From positions 270,126-334,125 of the forward strand of contig NZ_KE386925.1 of NCBI RefSeq assembly GCF_000429605.1: a stretch of 64,000 bases of DNA. Direction: 5' to 3'. Origin of the DNA: Azonexus hydrophilus DSM 23864 (GTDB lineage: Bacteria > Pseudomonadota > Gammaproteobacteria > Burkholderiales > Rhodocyclaceae). The translations under genes were made by a program, and so were the position numbers. Below, in pieces: positions 55,808 through 64,000 of the stretch. The notes under the pieces were generated by a model, which saw nothing but the letters and a program-made list of their open reading frames with translations, did not search any database and was not told where the DNA came from. The first letter of the stretch is position 1, and every line of letters starts with the position of its first letter.

Positions 55808-58575
55808 GCCAGCTTCTGACCGCCGCCCTGCGCGAAAAACTGCCGACCTCGCAGGTCATCACCGACGAACTGCGCCGCCTCGCCTACGGGACCGACGCCA
55901 GCTTCTACCGCCTGATCCCGCAGGTCATCGCAATCATCGAGAACGAAACCCAGGCCCGCCACGTACTGGCCACCGCCCACGCGCAGCAGGTGCCGGTCAC
56001 CTTCCGTGCCGCCGGCACCAGTCTGTCCGGACAGGCGATTTCCGACGGCATCCTGGCGCTGATCGGCGAGGGTTTTGCCACCTGCGAGATCGCGCCGGAC
56101 GGCGGCAGCGTCCGTCTCGGACCGGGCATCGTCGGCGGCGAGGTCAATCGCCGGCTGGCGCCGCTCGGGCGCAAGATCGGTCCCGACCCGGCCTCGATCG
56201 GTGCCGCCAAGATCGGCGGCATCGCCGCCAACAACGCTTCCGGGATGTGCTGCGGCACGGCCCAGAACAGCTACCGGACACTGGCCGGCCTGCGCGTCAT
56301 GCTCGCCGACGGCACCCTGCTCGATACCGAAGATCCGCTCAGTCGCGACGCCTTCGCCAAGTCGCACGCCGTCCTGCTCGGCGAACTCGAACGCCTGGGC
56401 CAGGCGACGCGGGCCAACCCGCGGCTGGCCGAACGCATCCGCCAGAAGTTCAAGATCAAGAACACCACCGGCTACAGCCTCAACGCGCTGGTCGATTTCG
56501 AAGACCCCTTCGACATCCTCGCGCACCTGATGATCGGTTCCGAAGGCACACTCGGCTTCATTTCGCGAATCACCTACCAGACCGTCGTCGAGGACCCGTG
56601 CAAGGCCTCGGCGCTGGTCTTCTTCCCCGACATCCGCAGCGCCTGCGAAGCGGTCATCCGGCTGAAGACGCAACCGGTCGCGGCGGTCGAACTGCTCGAC
56701 CGGCCGGCGCTGCGCTCGGTCCAGGACAAGCCCGGCCTGCCGGCGGTGATGCGCAGCCTGGGCGACGACGCGGCAGCGCTGCTGATCGAGGTGCGGGCCG
56801 GCGATGCCGCCGCGGTCGCCGACAGGATCGCCGCCGTGCACGGCGCGCTGGCCGGCGTCGCCACGGTCGAGCCGGTCCAGTTCTCGACCGACCCGGCGAC
56901 CTGCGAAATGTACTGGAAGGTGCGTAAAGGCACTTTCCCGGCGGTCGGCGCGATGCGCCGCACCGGCACCACGGTGCTGATCGAGGACGTCGCCTTCCCG
57001 ATTGCCGCACTCGCCGACGCCACCCTCGACCTGCAGGCGCTGCTCAAGAAGCACGCCTACGACGAGGCGATCATTTTCGGCCATGCGCTCGAGGGCAACC
57101 TGCACTTCGTCATCACCCAGGACTTCGCCACGCCGAGCGAAATCGACCGCTACGCGCGCTTCATGGACGAACTGTGCGACATGGTGGTCAACAAGTACGA
57201 CGGTTCGCTCAAGGCCGAGCACGGCACCGGCCGCAACATGGCGCCTTTCGTCGAACTCGAATGGGGGCGCGAGGCGACCGAGCTGATGCACCGGATCAAG
57301 GCGCTGTTCGACCCGGCCGGCCTACTCAACCCGGGCGTCATCCTCAACGCCGACCCGCAGGCCCACCTTGCCCACCTCAAGCCGATGCCGGCAGCCGAAG
57401 ACATCATCGACCGCTGCATCGAATGCGGCTTCTGCGAGCCGCTGTGCCCGTCGCACCGGCTGACGCTGAGCCCGCGCCAGCGCATCACCAGCGTCCGCGA
57501 GCTGGCCCGCCGCGAGGCGGCCGGCGAAGCCGCCGGCAAGATCGCCGAAGACTACGCCTACATGGGCCTCGACACCTGCGCCGGCTGCGGCCTGTGCTCG
57601 ACCGCCTGCCCGGTCGGCATCGACACCGGCGACCTCACCCGGCGCCTGCGCGGGCGCCGCCTGAACGACGGCGCGCGCGCGGTCAACGCCTGGACCGGGC
57701 GCAATTTCGGCGTCCTCGCCGGTGCCGCCCGCGCCGGCCTGACGCTCGGCCACGCTGCGGCTGCGGTGGTCGGCCAGAAGACGCTGGCAAAACTCAGCAA
57801 TGGCGCCTGGAAGCTGCCAATGCCGCGCGCCGGCCGCGCCCCGGCGGCCATCCACACCGGCGGTGACCCGGTTGTCTATTTCCCGACCTGCGGCGGGCGC
57901 ATTTTCGGGCCGACCGCTGCCGGCGAACCGCAACTTGGCGACATCGTCCTCGAACTGCTGCGCCGCGCCGGCTACGCACCGATCCTGCCGGAAGGTTTCG
58001 ACCAACTGTGCTGCGGCCAGATGCTGGCCAGCAAGGGCCTGGCCAGCGAAGCCGACGCGATGTCGGCGCAACTCGAAGCCGCGCTGCTGAAAGCCTCCGA
58101 CAATGGTCGCCACCCGGTGATCATGGACGCCAGCACCTGCACCGCCCGCATGCAGCAACATCTGGCCGGCCGCCTGCAGCTCTTCGATTTCCACGAATTT
58201 GCCCACGACGCGCTGCTGCCACGGCTGATGATCGTCCGCCAGGCCGAGCCGGTCGCCCTGCACATCAACTGCAGCGTTCGCAAGACCGGCAGCGACGCCA
58301 AGCTGCGCGCCCTGCTCAAGGCCTGCGCCGAAACCGTGATCGAGCCGGCTGCCGTGACCTGCTGCGGCTTTGCCGGCGACCGCGGCTTCGCCGTTCCCGA
58401 GCTCAATCAGCACGCCCTGCGCCACCTCAAGCCGGCGCTGCCGGCCGGCTGCGCCTGCGGCGTATCGACCAACCGGACCTGCGAAATCGGCCTCACCGCC
58501 GAATCCGGCATCGACTACCGCTCGATCGCGTATTTGCTCGAGAAATGCAGCCGACCGCTGGAAATCCCTTGCTGA
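55804..58575 (+). CDS. FAD- and Fe-S-binding D-lactate dehydrogenase (Dld-II-like)
   Basis: Respiratory D-lactate (or D-2-hydroxyacid) oxidase fused to its electron-transfer domain, 923 residues. The N-terminal FAD_binding_4 domain has FRAAGTSLSGQAISDG and GGIAANNASGMCCG; the FAD-linked oxidase C-terminal domain has ALEGNLHFVI and AEHGTGRNMAPFVELEWG. The last 400 residues carry two ferredoxin motifs (CIECGFCEPLCPSH, CAGCGLCSTACPVG) and a CCG domain (CGGRIFGPTAAGE, CCGFAGDRGF). It overlaps lutB by 4 bp. Both L- and D-lactate can thus be oxidised to pyruvate. Confidence 0.92.
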   Translation: MSQLLTAALREKLPTSQVITDELRRLAYGTDASFYRLIPQVIAIIENETQARHVLATAHAQQVPVTFRAAGTSLSGQAISDGILALIGEGFATCEIAPDGGSVRLGPGIVGGEVNRRLAPLGRKIGPDPASIGAAKIGGIAANNASGMCCGTAQNSYRTLAGLRVMLADGTLLDTEDPLSRDAFAKSHAVLLGELERLGQATRANPRLAERIRQKFKIKNTTGYSLNALVDFEDPFDILAHLMIGSEGTLGFISRITYQTVVEDPCKASALVFFPDIRSACEAVIRLKTQPVAAVELLDRPALRSVQDKPGLPAVMRSLGDDAAALLIEVRAGDAAAVADRIAAVHGALAGVATVEPVQFSTDPATCEMYWKVRKGTFPAVGAMRRTGTTVLIEDVAFPIAALADATLDLQALLKKHAYDEAIIFGHALEGNLHFVITQDFATPSEIDRYARFMDELCDMVVNKYDGSLKAEHGTGRNMAPFVELEWGREATELMHRIKALFDPAGLLNPGVILNADPQAHLAHLKPMPAAEDIIDRCIECGFCEPLCPSHRLTLSPRQRITSVRELARREAAGEAAGKIAEDYAYMGLDTCAGCGLCSTACPVGIDTGDLTRRLRGRRLNDGARAVNAWTGRNFGVLAGAARAGLTLGHAAAAVVGQKTLAKLSNGAWKLPMPRAGRAPAAIHTGGDPVVYFPTCGGRIFGPTAAGEPQLGDIVLELLRRAGYAPILPEGFDQLCCGQMLASKGLASEADAMSAQLEAALLKASDNGRHPVIMDASTCTARMQQHLAGRLQLFDFHEFAHDALLPRLMIVRQAEPVALHINCSVRKTGSDAKLRALLKACAETVIEPAAVTCCGFAGDRGFAVPELNQHALRHLKPALPAGCACGVSTNRTCEIGLTAESGIDYRSIAYLLEKCSRPLEIPC

Positions 58576-58630
58576 CCGCGTGGCCCGCCACTCGTTACAA
58601 TCGCTGCATATTCACCCGCCTGGACCTGCC

Positions 58631-61393
58631 ATGACCGATTCCGCCCTCGACAGCAACAAGGACGAACCCCTGCGCAACGACATCCGCCTGCTCGGCCGGC
58701 TGCTCGGCGACACCGTCCGCGACCAGGAGGGCGCAGCGATTTTCGACATCGTCGAACAGGTCCGCCAGACCGCCGTGCGCTTTGCCCGCGACGGCGACCC
58801 GGCCAGCCGTGACGAACTCGCTGCCCTGCTCGACCCGTTGCCGCGCGACACCACCCAGGCCGTCGTCCGCGCCTTCAGCTACTTCCTGCAACTGGCCAAC
58901 ATCGCCGAGGACGAGCACCACATCCGCCGGCGCCGCGCCCACGACCTGGCCGGCTCGCCGCCGCGTGAAGGCAGCCTGGTTTTCGCGCTGGACGCACTGG
59001 CTGCCGCCAAGGTTTCGCCCGAAGCGCTGGCCGATTTCTTCGCCCACGCCCTGGTCGCCCCGGTGCTCACCGCCCACCCGACCGAAGTCCAGCGTCAGAG
59101 CCTGATCCGCAACCACCGCGAGATCGCCCGCCTGCTCGACCGCCGCGAACGCCAGCAGTTGACGCCCGAGGAAGCCGCCGACAACGAACTGGCGCTGGCC
59201 AACGCGATCCTGACGCTGTGGCAGTCGCGCATGCTGCGCCCGGTCCGGCTCAAGGTCATCGACGAGGTCAAGAACGGCATCAGCTACTTCAAGGAAACCT
59301 TCTTCAGCGAACTGCCGCGCCTCTACATCCAGGCGACCGAGCAATTGCAGAAGCGCTACCCGGAGAAAGTCTGGGCGCTGCCGCCCTTCTTCCGTGTCGG
59401 TTCGTGGATCGGCGGCGACCGTGACGGCAATCCCTTCGTCACCGCCGACATCCTCAACGAAGCGCTGCGCCTGCAATCGGCAGCCACGCTCAATCACTAC
59501 CTCGACGAAATCCACGAGCTCGGCGCCGAACTGCCGCTGTCCGACCTGCTGGTCAAGGTGACGCCGGAACTCAAGCTGCTCGCCGATCTGTCGCCCGACC
59601 AGTCGCCGCAGCGCATCGACGAACCCTACCGGCGCGCCCTGTCGGGCATCTACGCCCGACTGGCGGCGACCGCCCGGGCGCTCGACCACGTCGACCCGGT
59701 GCGTCACGAGATCGGCCACGCCGAACCCTACGCCACGCCGGCCGAACTGCGCGGCGAACTCAAGGTGCTGACCAATTCGCTCAAGCTCAACGGCAGCGCC
59801 CGCCTGGCTGGTGGCCGTCTGCGCCGGCTGCTGCGCGCGGTGCAGGTGTTCGGCTTCCACCTGGCGCCGATCGACCTGCGCCAGAACTCCGAAGTGCACG
59901 CCCGCAGCGTCGCCGCCTTGCTCGCCGCCGCCGGCCGTTGCCCGGATTACGAAGCGCTGCCGGAAAACGAGCGGATCGCGCTGCTGACCGCCGAAATCGC
60001 CTCGCCGCGCCCGCTCTACTCGCCGTGGCTCGATTACGACGAAGAAACCCGTGGCGAACTGGCGATCTTCTTCGCCGCCCGCGAACTGCGCGCCAAGTAC
60101 GGCGAGGCCGCCTTGCCCAACTGCATCATCTCGAAAACCGACGGCGTCTCCGACCTGCTCGAACTGGCGCTGCTGCTCAAGGAAGCCGGGCTGCTGCGCC
60201 CGGGCGCCGAGCCGCGCCTCGACGTCAACATCATCCCGCTGTTCGAGACCATCGAGGACTTGCAGAAGAGCGCCGCGATCATGGATCAGCTCTTCGCCAT
60301 TCCCGGCTACCGCCAGCTGGTCGCCGGCCGTGGCGACGAGCACGAAGTCATGCTCGGCTACTCGGACAGCAACAAGGACGGCGGTTTCCTGACCTCGGGC
60401 TGGGAGCTGTACAAGGCGGAAATCCTGCTCGCCGACACCTTCGCCCGCCACGGCGTGCGCCTGCGCCTGTTCCACGGGCGCGGCGGCTCGGTCGGGCGCG
60501 GCGGTGGCCCGTCCTACCACGCCATCCTGGCCCAGCCGGCCGGCGCCGTTTCCGGCCAGATCCGCCTGACCGAACAGGGCGAAGTCATCTCGACCAAGTA
60601 CGGCACGCCCGATACCGGTCGTCGCAACCTCGAAGTGCTGCTCGCGGCGACGCTGGAAGCCAGCCTGACCGACCACGAGAACAAGGTCGAGCCGGCCGGC
60701 CAATTCCACGGCGTGATGGACGACCTCTCGCTGCGCGCCTTCAATGCCTATCGCGGCCTGGTCTATGAAACGCCCGGCTTCACCACCTACTTCCGCCAAT
60801 CGACGGTGGTTTCCGAAATCGCTTCGCTGAACATCGGCAGCCGCCCTGCATCGCGCAAGGCCTCCGAGCGCATCGAGGACCTGCGGGCGATTCCCTGGGT
60901 CTTCTCGTGGGCGCAATGCCGGCTGATGCTGCCCGGCTGGTACGGCTTCGGCTCCGCCGTCGACGGCTACCTCGCCACCAACCCGGACGGCCTCGCCACC
61001 TTGCGCCGCATGCTCAAATCCTGGCCCTTCTTCCAGAGCCTGTTGTCGAACATGGACATGGTGCTGGCCAAGACCGACCTGGCAATCGCCTCGCGCTACG
61101 CCGAACTGGTCGCCGACAGCGAACTGCGCGAGCGCATCTTCAGCCGCATCGTCGGCGAATGGCAGCTGACCCGCCGCCACCTGCTGGCCATCCTCGAACG
61201 CGACGACTTCCTCGCGGACAACCCCATGCTCAAGCGCTCGCTGCAACTGCGCGCGCCCTACATGGACCCGCTCAACCACCTCCAGGTCGAGCTGCTCAAG
61301 CGCCATCGCGGCGGCGACACCGACGAGCGCGTCGCCCGCGGCATCCACATCACCATCAACGGCATCGCTGCCGGACTGCGCAACAGCGGTTAA
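58631..61393 (+). CDS. ppc: Phosphoenolpyruvate carboxylase
   Basis: Anaplerotic enzyme making oxaloacetate from PEP and bicarbonate, 920 residues. The start at 58631 (MTDSALDSNKDEPLRND) is preferred. Catalytic landmarks are VLTAHPTEVQR (His), GGDRDGNPFVT and the mobile loop FHGRGGSVGRGGGPSY; the C-terminus ends GIAAGLRNSG. It follows the lactate operon after about 55 bp and precedes ppsR after 12 bp. This places PEP use next to PEP synthesis and lactate oxidation. Confidence 0.97.
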   Translation: MTDSALDSNKDEPLRNDIRLLGRLLGDTVRDQEGAAIFDIVEQVRQTAVRFARDGDPASRDELAALLDPLPRDTTQAVVRAFSYFLQLANIAEDEHHIRRRRAHDLAGSPPREGSLVFALDALAAAKVSPEALADFFAHALVAPVLTAHPTEVQRQSLIRNHREIARLLDRRERQQLTPEEAADNELALANAILTLWQSRMLRPVRLKVIDEVKNGISYFKETFFSELPRLYIQATEQLQKRYPEKVWALPPFFRVGSWIGGDRDGNPFVTADILNEALRLQSAATLNHYLDEIHELGAELPLSDLLVKVTPELKLLADLSPDQSPQRIDEPYRRALSGIYARLAATARALDHVDPVRHEIGHAEPYATPAELRGELKVLTNSLKLNGSARLAGGRLRRLLRAVQVFGFHLAPIDLRQNSEVHARSVAALLAAAGRCPDYEALPENERIALLTAEIASPRPLYSPWLDYDEETRGELAIFFAARELRAKYGEAALPNCIISKTDGVSDLLELALLLKEAGLLRPGAEPRLDVNIIPLFETIEDLQKSAAIMDQLFAIPGYRQLVAGRGDEHEVMLGYSDSNKDGGFLTSGWELYKAEILLADTFARHGVRLRLFHGRGGSVGRGGGPSYHAILAQPAGAVSGQIRLTEQGEVISTKYGTPDTGRRNLEVLLAATLEASLTDHENKVEPAGQFHGVMDDLSLRAFNAYRGLVYETPGFTTYFRQSTVVSEIASLNIGSRPASRKASERIEDLRAIPWVFSWAQCRLMLPGWYGFGSAVDGYLATNPDGLATLRRMLKSWPFFQSLLSNMDMVLAKTDLAIASRYAELVADSELRERIFSRIVGEWQLTRRHLLAILERDDFLADNPMLKRSLQLRAPYMDPLNHLQVELLKRHRGGDTDERVARGIHITINGIAAGLRNSG

Positions 61394-61405
61394 AATCGCC
61401 AGACC

Positions 61406-62224
61406 ATGCCCAATCCGATCAAACGCACCGTGTTCTTCATCTCCGACGGCACCGGCCTGACCGCCGAAGCCCTCGGCCACAGCCTGCTGACCCAGTTCGA
61501 GGACGTCGAATTCAAGCAGGTCCGCATCCCCTTCCTCGACAGCCTGGAAAAGGCCCAGGACGCCATCGCCCGGATCAACGCCCAGGGCGAGGCCGACGGC
61601 ATGCGCCCCATCGTGTTCACCACCCTGGTCAACCAGGAACTCGGTGATCTGGTGCACCAGGCCGACGCCTTCTGCCTGTCCTACTTCGAAACCTTCCTCG
61701 CCCCGCTCGAGGCCGAACTCGGCCGCAAGTCCAGCCACACCGTCGGCCGCTCGCACGGCACCGCTGAAAGTTCGGAATACAAGAAGCGGATCGAAGCCAT
61801 CAACTACACGCTGGCCCACGACGACGGCATCACCGACCGCGACCTCGAAGAATCCGACGTCATCCTGGTTGCCGTTTCGCGCTGCGGCAAGACGCCGACC
61901 TCGCTCTACCTGGCCATGCAGTTCGGTCTGAAGGCGGCGAATTTCCCGCTGATCCCGGAAGACTTCGACCGGGGTCGCCTGCCCGGCACGCTGGAAAAGC
62001 ACCGCAGCAAGCTGTTCGGCCTGACCATCCAGCCCGAACGCCTGCACCAGATCCGCGAAGAACGCCGCGCCGGCAGCAAGTACGCCTCGCTGCCGAACTG
62101 CCGCTACGAAATCGCCGAAGCCGAAAAAATGATGCGCCGCGAAGGTATCCGCTGGCTGGATTCGTCGACCAAGTCGATCGAGGAAATCTCGGCGACCATC
62201 CTGCAGGAACTCAACCTGCGCTGA
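61406..62224 (+). CDS. ppsR: PEP synthase regulatory protein PpsR (pyruvate, water dikinase regulator)
   Basis: Bifunctional kinase/phosphotransferase that phosphorylates PEP synthase with ADP and reactivates it by Pi-dependent dephosphorylation, 272 residues. Family features are [35 protein letters not shown] and the P-loop [18 protein letters not shown], followed by [10 protein letters not shown]. It lies 12 bp after ppc, and its stop overlaps the end of the decayed phoX gene by 14 bp on the opposite strand. It should act on the PpsA encoded at 49572-51947. Confidence 0.95.
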   Translation: MPNPIKRTVFFISDGTGLTAEALGHSLLTQFEDVEFKQVRIPFLDSLEKAQDAIARINAQGEADGMRPIVFTTLVNQELGDLVHQADAFCLSYFETFLAPLEAELGRKSSHTVGRSHGTAESSEYKKRIEAINYTLAHDDGITDRDLEESDVILVAVSRCGKTPTSLYLAMQFGLKAANFPLIPEDFDRGRLPGTLEKHRSKLFGLTIQPERLHQIREERRAGSKYASLPNCRYEIAEAEKMMRREGIRWLDSSTKSIEEISATILQELNLR

Positions 62225-63146
62225 GGAAACGCCCAATACCGCTACTTCTGATCAGCGGCATTGGGCAAACCGGGCTCAGGTCGGCGCACAACATCTGGTT
62301 GTTGCCGAACTGCGCGTAATCGCCCTTGTTCATCGCGCTTTCGCTGATGTCCGTCTGTATCCACAAACGGCCGTTGCGGTCGAACCACAGGCCATCCGGG
62401 CTGAAACGCGTCCGGACATAATCGCTACCGCGCACCGGCCCGGCAATCTCCATCGGCGTCAGCCCGGTGATGCGACGGTTGCGCGCATCCGCCATCATCT
62501 CCCAGCGACCATTCTCGCCCCGGCGAATACGCACCACCGAAACCCCGTGGCCATTCAGTTCCTTCAGGCATTCATCCGCCACCCGCTTACCATTGACCAG
62601 CGCCGGCACCGCGTCGCGATCCAGCTTCTGGCCCACCGCGCTGGCGTGCATGAAACGCGGCTCGACATACTCGTGATTCATCACCAGCAAGCCATCGTCC
62701 GAACTGCCGTTGAACGGATCGCGCCCCTCGATGGGGAAGAAATGCATGCCGTCATGATGGCTACCCATCTGGCTCGCCTGATCCGCGCCGCTGTTCTTCA
62801 GCGGATCGAAAGCCGGCATCCTGCCGGTGATCGGCGTCCCCCACGGCAACAACGGCTGCGCGCGACACCCCGGCGGCACCCGCACGGTATCGGCATCGCT
62901 GATCGCCACCGCCGAAAACCCGAGCAGCCGGCCACCCGCAACACCCGCCGAATTCGTCGCACACGCCGTCAGCCCCGCCCCCGCAAACAGCGAAGCCACC
63001 GACGCTGCCAAGCCCCCCTTGAGCACCTGCCGCCGCCCAAGATTGACCGCCAGCACATCGCTGAAATGCCGGTTGCCGCTGTGATTGGACACAGGCTCAT
63101 CGCCATCGCCGTTGTCAAAGATCAGGATCGGAGGAAGACTGGACAT
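62211..63146 (-). pseudogene. Truncated PhoX-type alkaline phosphatase remnant
   Basis: About 311 residues survive of a protein normally about twice that long. The N-terminus is that of PhoX (DUF839), with twin-arginine signal GRRQVLKGGLAAS and the domain entry SAVAISDADTVRVPPGC, ITGRMPAFDPLKNSG. After PVRGSDYVRT the frame jumps to RFSPDGLWFDRNGRLWIQTD, which belongs near the end, so the middle with its calcium and iron ligands is missing. The sequence ends soon after NNQMLCADLSP and then reads into the ppsR 3' end. ATG 63146 is the likely original start. Almost certainly inactive. Confidence 0.85.
62231..62266. repeat. Inverted repeat at the ppsR/phoX junction
   Basis: Arms GCCCAATACCGCT and AGCGGCATTGGGC (one mismatch) around a 10-base loop. 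It may act as the ppsR terminator (no T-run) or mark the deletion scar that removed the end of phoX. Confidence 0.5.
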
Positions 63147-63193
63147 GGGCAATTCAACTAACATCAGCAATCACAACCAGTGAGGATTCTCCG

Positions 63194-63454
63194 ATGTCAA
63201 TGAGCTACGAGGAAATTCTAGAAGTTGCAATGACGCTCAGCCCAAGCGAACGCCTCGACTTAGCCGAGCTACTCTGGGTGAGCGTTGATAATCCGGACGA
63301 GGTTGCCAATACCTGGCTGGAAGAAGCTGAACGTCGAGGTGAGGCATTCGAGCGCGGTGAAATGGAAGCCGTTGATGCCGACGAAGTTTTAGCAAGCCTG
63401 AGAGCCAAACTCGCGGCATGGCGCAAAGCCAATGAGGACATGCCGCCGAGTTAG
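63194..63454 (+). CDS. Addiction-module antitoxin-like protein (Unstab_antitox type)
   Basis: An 86-residue acidic helical protein of the putative addiction module component family: MSYEEILEVAMTLSPSERLDLAELLWVS is the typical opening, with EAERRGEAFERGEMEAVDADEVL after it. A GAGG ribosome-binding site precedes ATG 63194 (ATG 63200 is an alternative). These antitoxins are usually followed by a RelE-type toxin; here the next gene is on the opposite strand and the stops overlap by 4 bp, so it is an orphan. Confidence 0.85.
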   Translation: MSMSYEEILEVAMTLSPSERLDLAELLWVSVDNPDEVANTWLEEAERRGEAFERGEMEAVDADEVLASLRAKLAAWRKANEDMPPS

Positions 63455-63774
63455 CCAAAATCAGCCAATTCGCGATCAAGCTCCTCTTCCGATGGGCGAA
63501 TCACCGCCACACCGAGTACTCCCAAAATGTCGATCATTTCGCTGATCGACACCCCCACCAATCTAGCTGCCCGCCCAAGAGAAATACGCTCATCAACAAA
63601 CAGTTTGATCGCCAGCCCCGTCCCCAAGCCATCGCTGATCAGCATCTCATCACAAGGCACAGCAACAAACAGCGGCACACCCCGCTTGGTAACCAAGGAA
63701 AATCTCCCGCTCTCGGCTCGGCGAATCAACTTGCCAACATGCTTGCGTAGATTGCGGATTTTAAATGTGTGCAT
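63451..63774 (-). CDS. Phd/YefM-like antitoxin domain fused to UPF0175
   Basis: A 107-residue protein starting MHTFKIRNLRKHVGKLIRRA at 63774. The first half is Phd/YefM-like (FKIRNLRKHVGKLIRRAESG, VTKRGVPLFVAVP). The second half matches UPF0175 (IKLFVDERISLGRAARLVGV, ISEMIDILGVLGV), a helix-turn-helix module common in toxin-antitoxin genes. The frame extending to 63963 runs through the CRISPR array and is not the start. No toxin gene is adjacent. It may regulate or neutralise a partner encoded elsewhere. Confidence 0.75.
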   Translation of the reverse strand: MHTFKIRNLRKHVGKLIRRAESGRFSLVTKRGVPLFVAVPCDEMLISDGLGTGLAIKLFVDERISLGRAARLVGVSISEMIDILGVLGVAVIRPSEEELDRELADFG

Positions 63775-63850
63775 ACAGGGATTCCTGTGCCAAGCTCCAG
63801 CGGGAAACGGTAGCGCAGTTTTCTTGGGGAGATCAATATTCTGCAAGACA

Positions 63851-64000
63851 AACGTATCCCCGCGAACGCGGGGGAACCGAGCACGGCCTGGTAAAGGTCG
63901 GCTTTGGTGAGGGCCTATCCCCGCGAACGCGGGGGAACCCAGTTGCGCCATTTCGTGATGCACGCGGCGCAGGGCCTATCCCCGCGAACGCGGGGGAACC
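63851..64000 (-). CRISPR. Type I-E CRISPR array, trailer end (continues past window)
   Basis: Three 28-nt repeats with core CCCCGCGAACGCGGGGG occur at 63851-63878, 63912-63939 and 63973-64000, separated by 33-nt spacers (63879-63911, 63940-63972), a strict 61-nt period. The repeat is of the E. coli type I-E class, and its standard orientation reads on the minus strand. The 63851 repeat differs in its last four bases (AACG against GGCC), as expected for the terminal repeat, so leader and cas genes should lie beyond 64000. Confidence 0.95.

Noticed and set aside
58595..62236. A 3.6-kb open frame on the minus strand opposite ppc and ppsR
   Set aside because: It is antisense to two certain enzymes, its protein is low-complexity (Gln/Val/Gly-rich) with no motif, and such frames are common opposite GC-rich codons.

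Overview
The window is a GC-rich chromosomal segment of a proteobacterium. The gene families (lexA-imuA-imuB, ppsA with its PpsR regulator, malonyl-CoA decarboxylase, MocR beside a DUF2917 protein, PpiD, ETF-quinone oxidoreductase, LutABC) fit a betaproteobacterium, probably Rhodocyclales (Azospira/Dechloromonas-like). This placement is inferred from gene content and codon use; no 16S gene is present.

Layout. 1-7.6 kb: 3' part of sbcC, a PAS-GGDEF signalling protein, an alpha/beta hydrolase, creA, a YkgJ-type cysteine-cluster protein, a small orphan and a three-domain MsrA-thioredoxin-MsrB lipoprotein. 7.8-14.6 kb (minus strand): a TonB-dependent receptor followed by a complete dipeptide/nickel-type ABC importer, with a Zur-box-like palindrome in front; this looks like an uptake system for a metal-chelate. 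14.9-21.6 kb (minus strand): a cobalamin riboswitch followed by nrdA, a secreted CbiZ-nitrilase fusion, a BtuF-like binding protein and nrdB. B12-independent ribonucleotide reduction and corrinoid salvage thus appear to share one B12-sensing leader. 21.7-25.9 kb: a DnaQ-UvrC-type nuclease and a lexA-imuA-imuB SOS mutagenesis operon with a LexA box. 26-42.1 kb: mostly housekeeping genes (GSU2403-type nucleotidyltransferase, dGTPase, thioesterases, ETF-QO, fabI, SulP transporter, ppiD, a MocR regulator, YitT, malonyl-CoA decarboxylase, a TerB-like protein, an MBL-fold lipoprotein).

42.2-48.4 kb is accessory DNA. Two tRNA-Leu genes (CAG, GAG) are followed by an AT-richer block with an OLD-like ATPase/TOPRIM protein translationally coupled to a DUF262 protein, an HNH nuclease, a membrane-anchored Mrr-type nuclease and a WG-repeat lipoprotein. 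A second, diverged copy of the tRNA-Leu(GAG) 3' flank and terminator lies at 47.68 kb, as expected for an old integrated island. A ParD/RelE-type toxin-antitoxin pair follows. The DUF262-ATPase pair is the best candidate here for an undescribed defence system.

48.5-62.2 kb: a LysE exporter, a Nif11-domain small protein, then a lactate-to-C3/C4 carbon block. A FadR-family regulator (LldR-like) and ppsA face lutA-lutC-lutB-D-lactate dehydrogenase-ppc-ppsR, with three copies of a GGTCTTACCA operator between them. Lactate oxidation, PEP synthesis, PEP carboxylation and the PEP synthase switch protein are therefore neighbours. 62.2-64 kb: a decayed phoX remnant, two unpaired antitoxin-like genes with overlapping stops, and the start of a type I-E CRISPR array that runs off the window.
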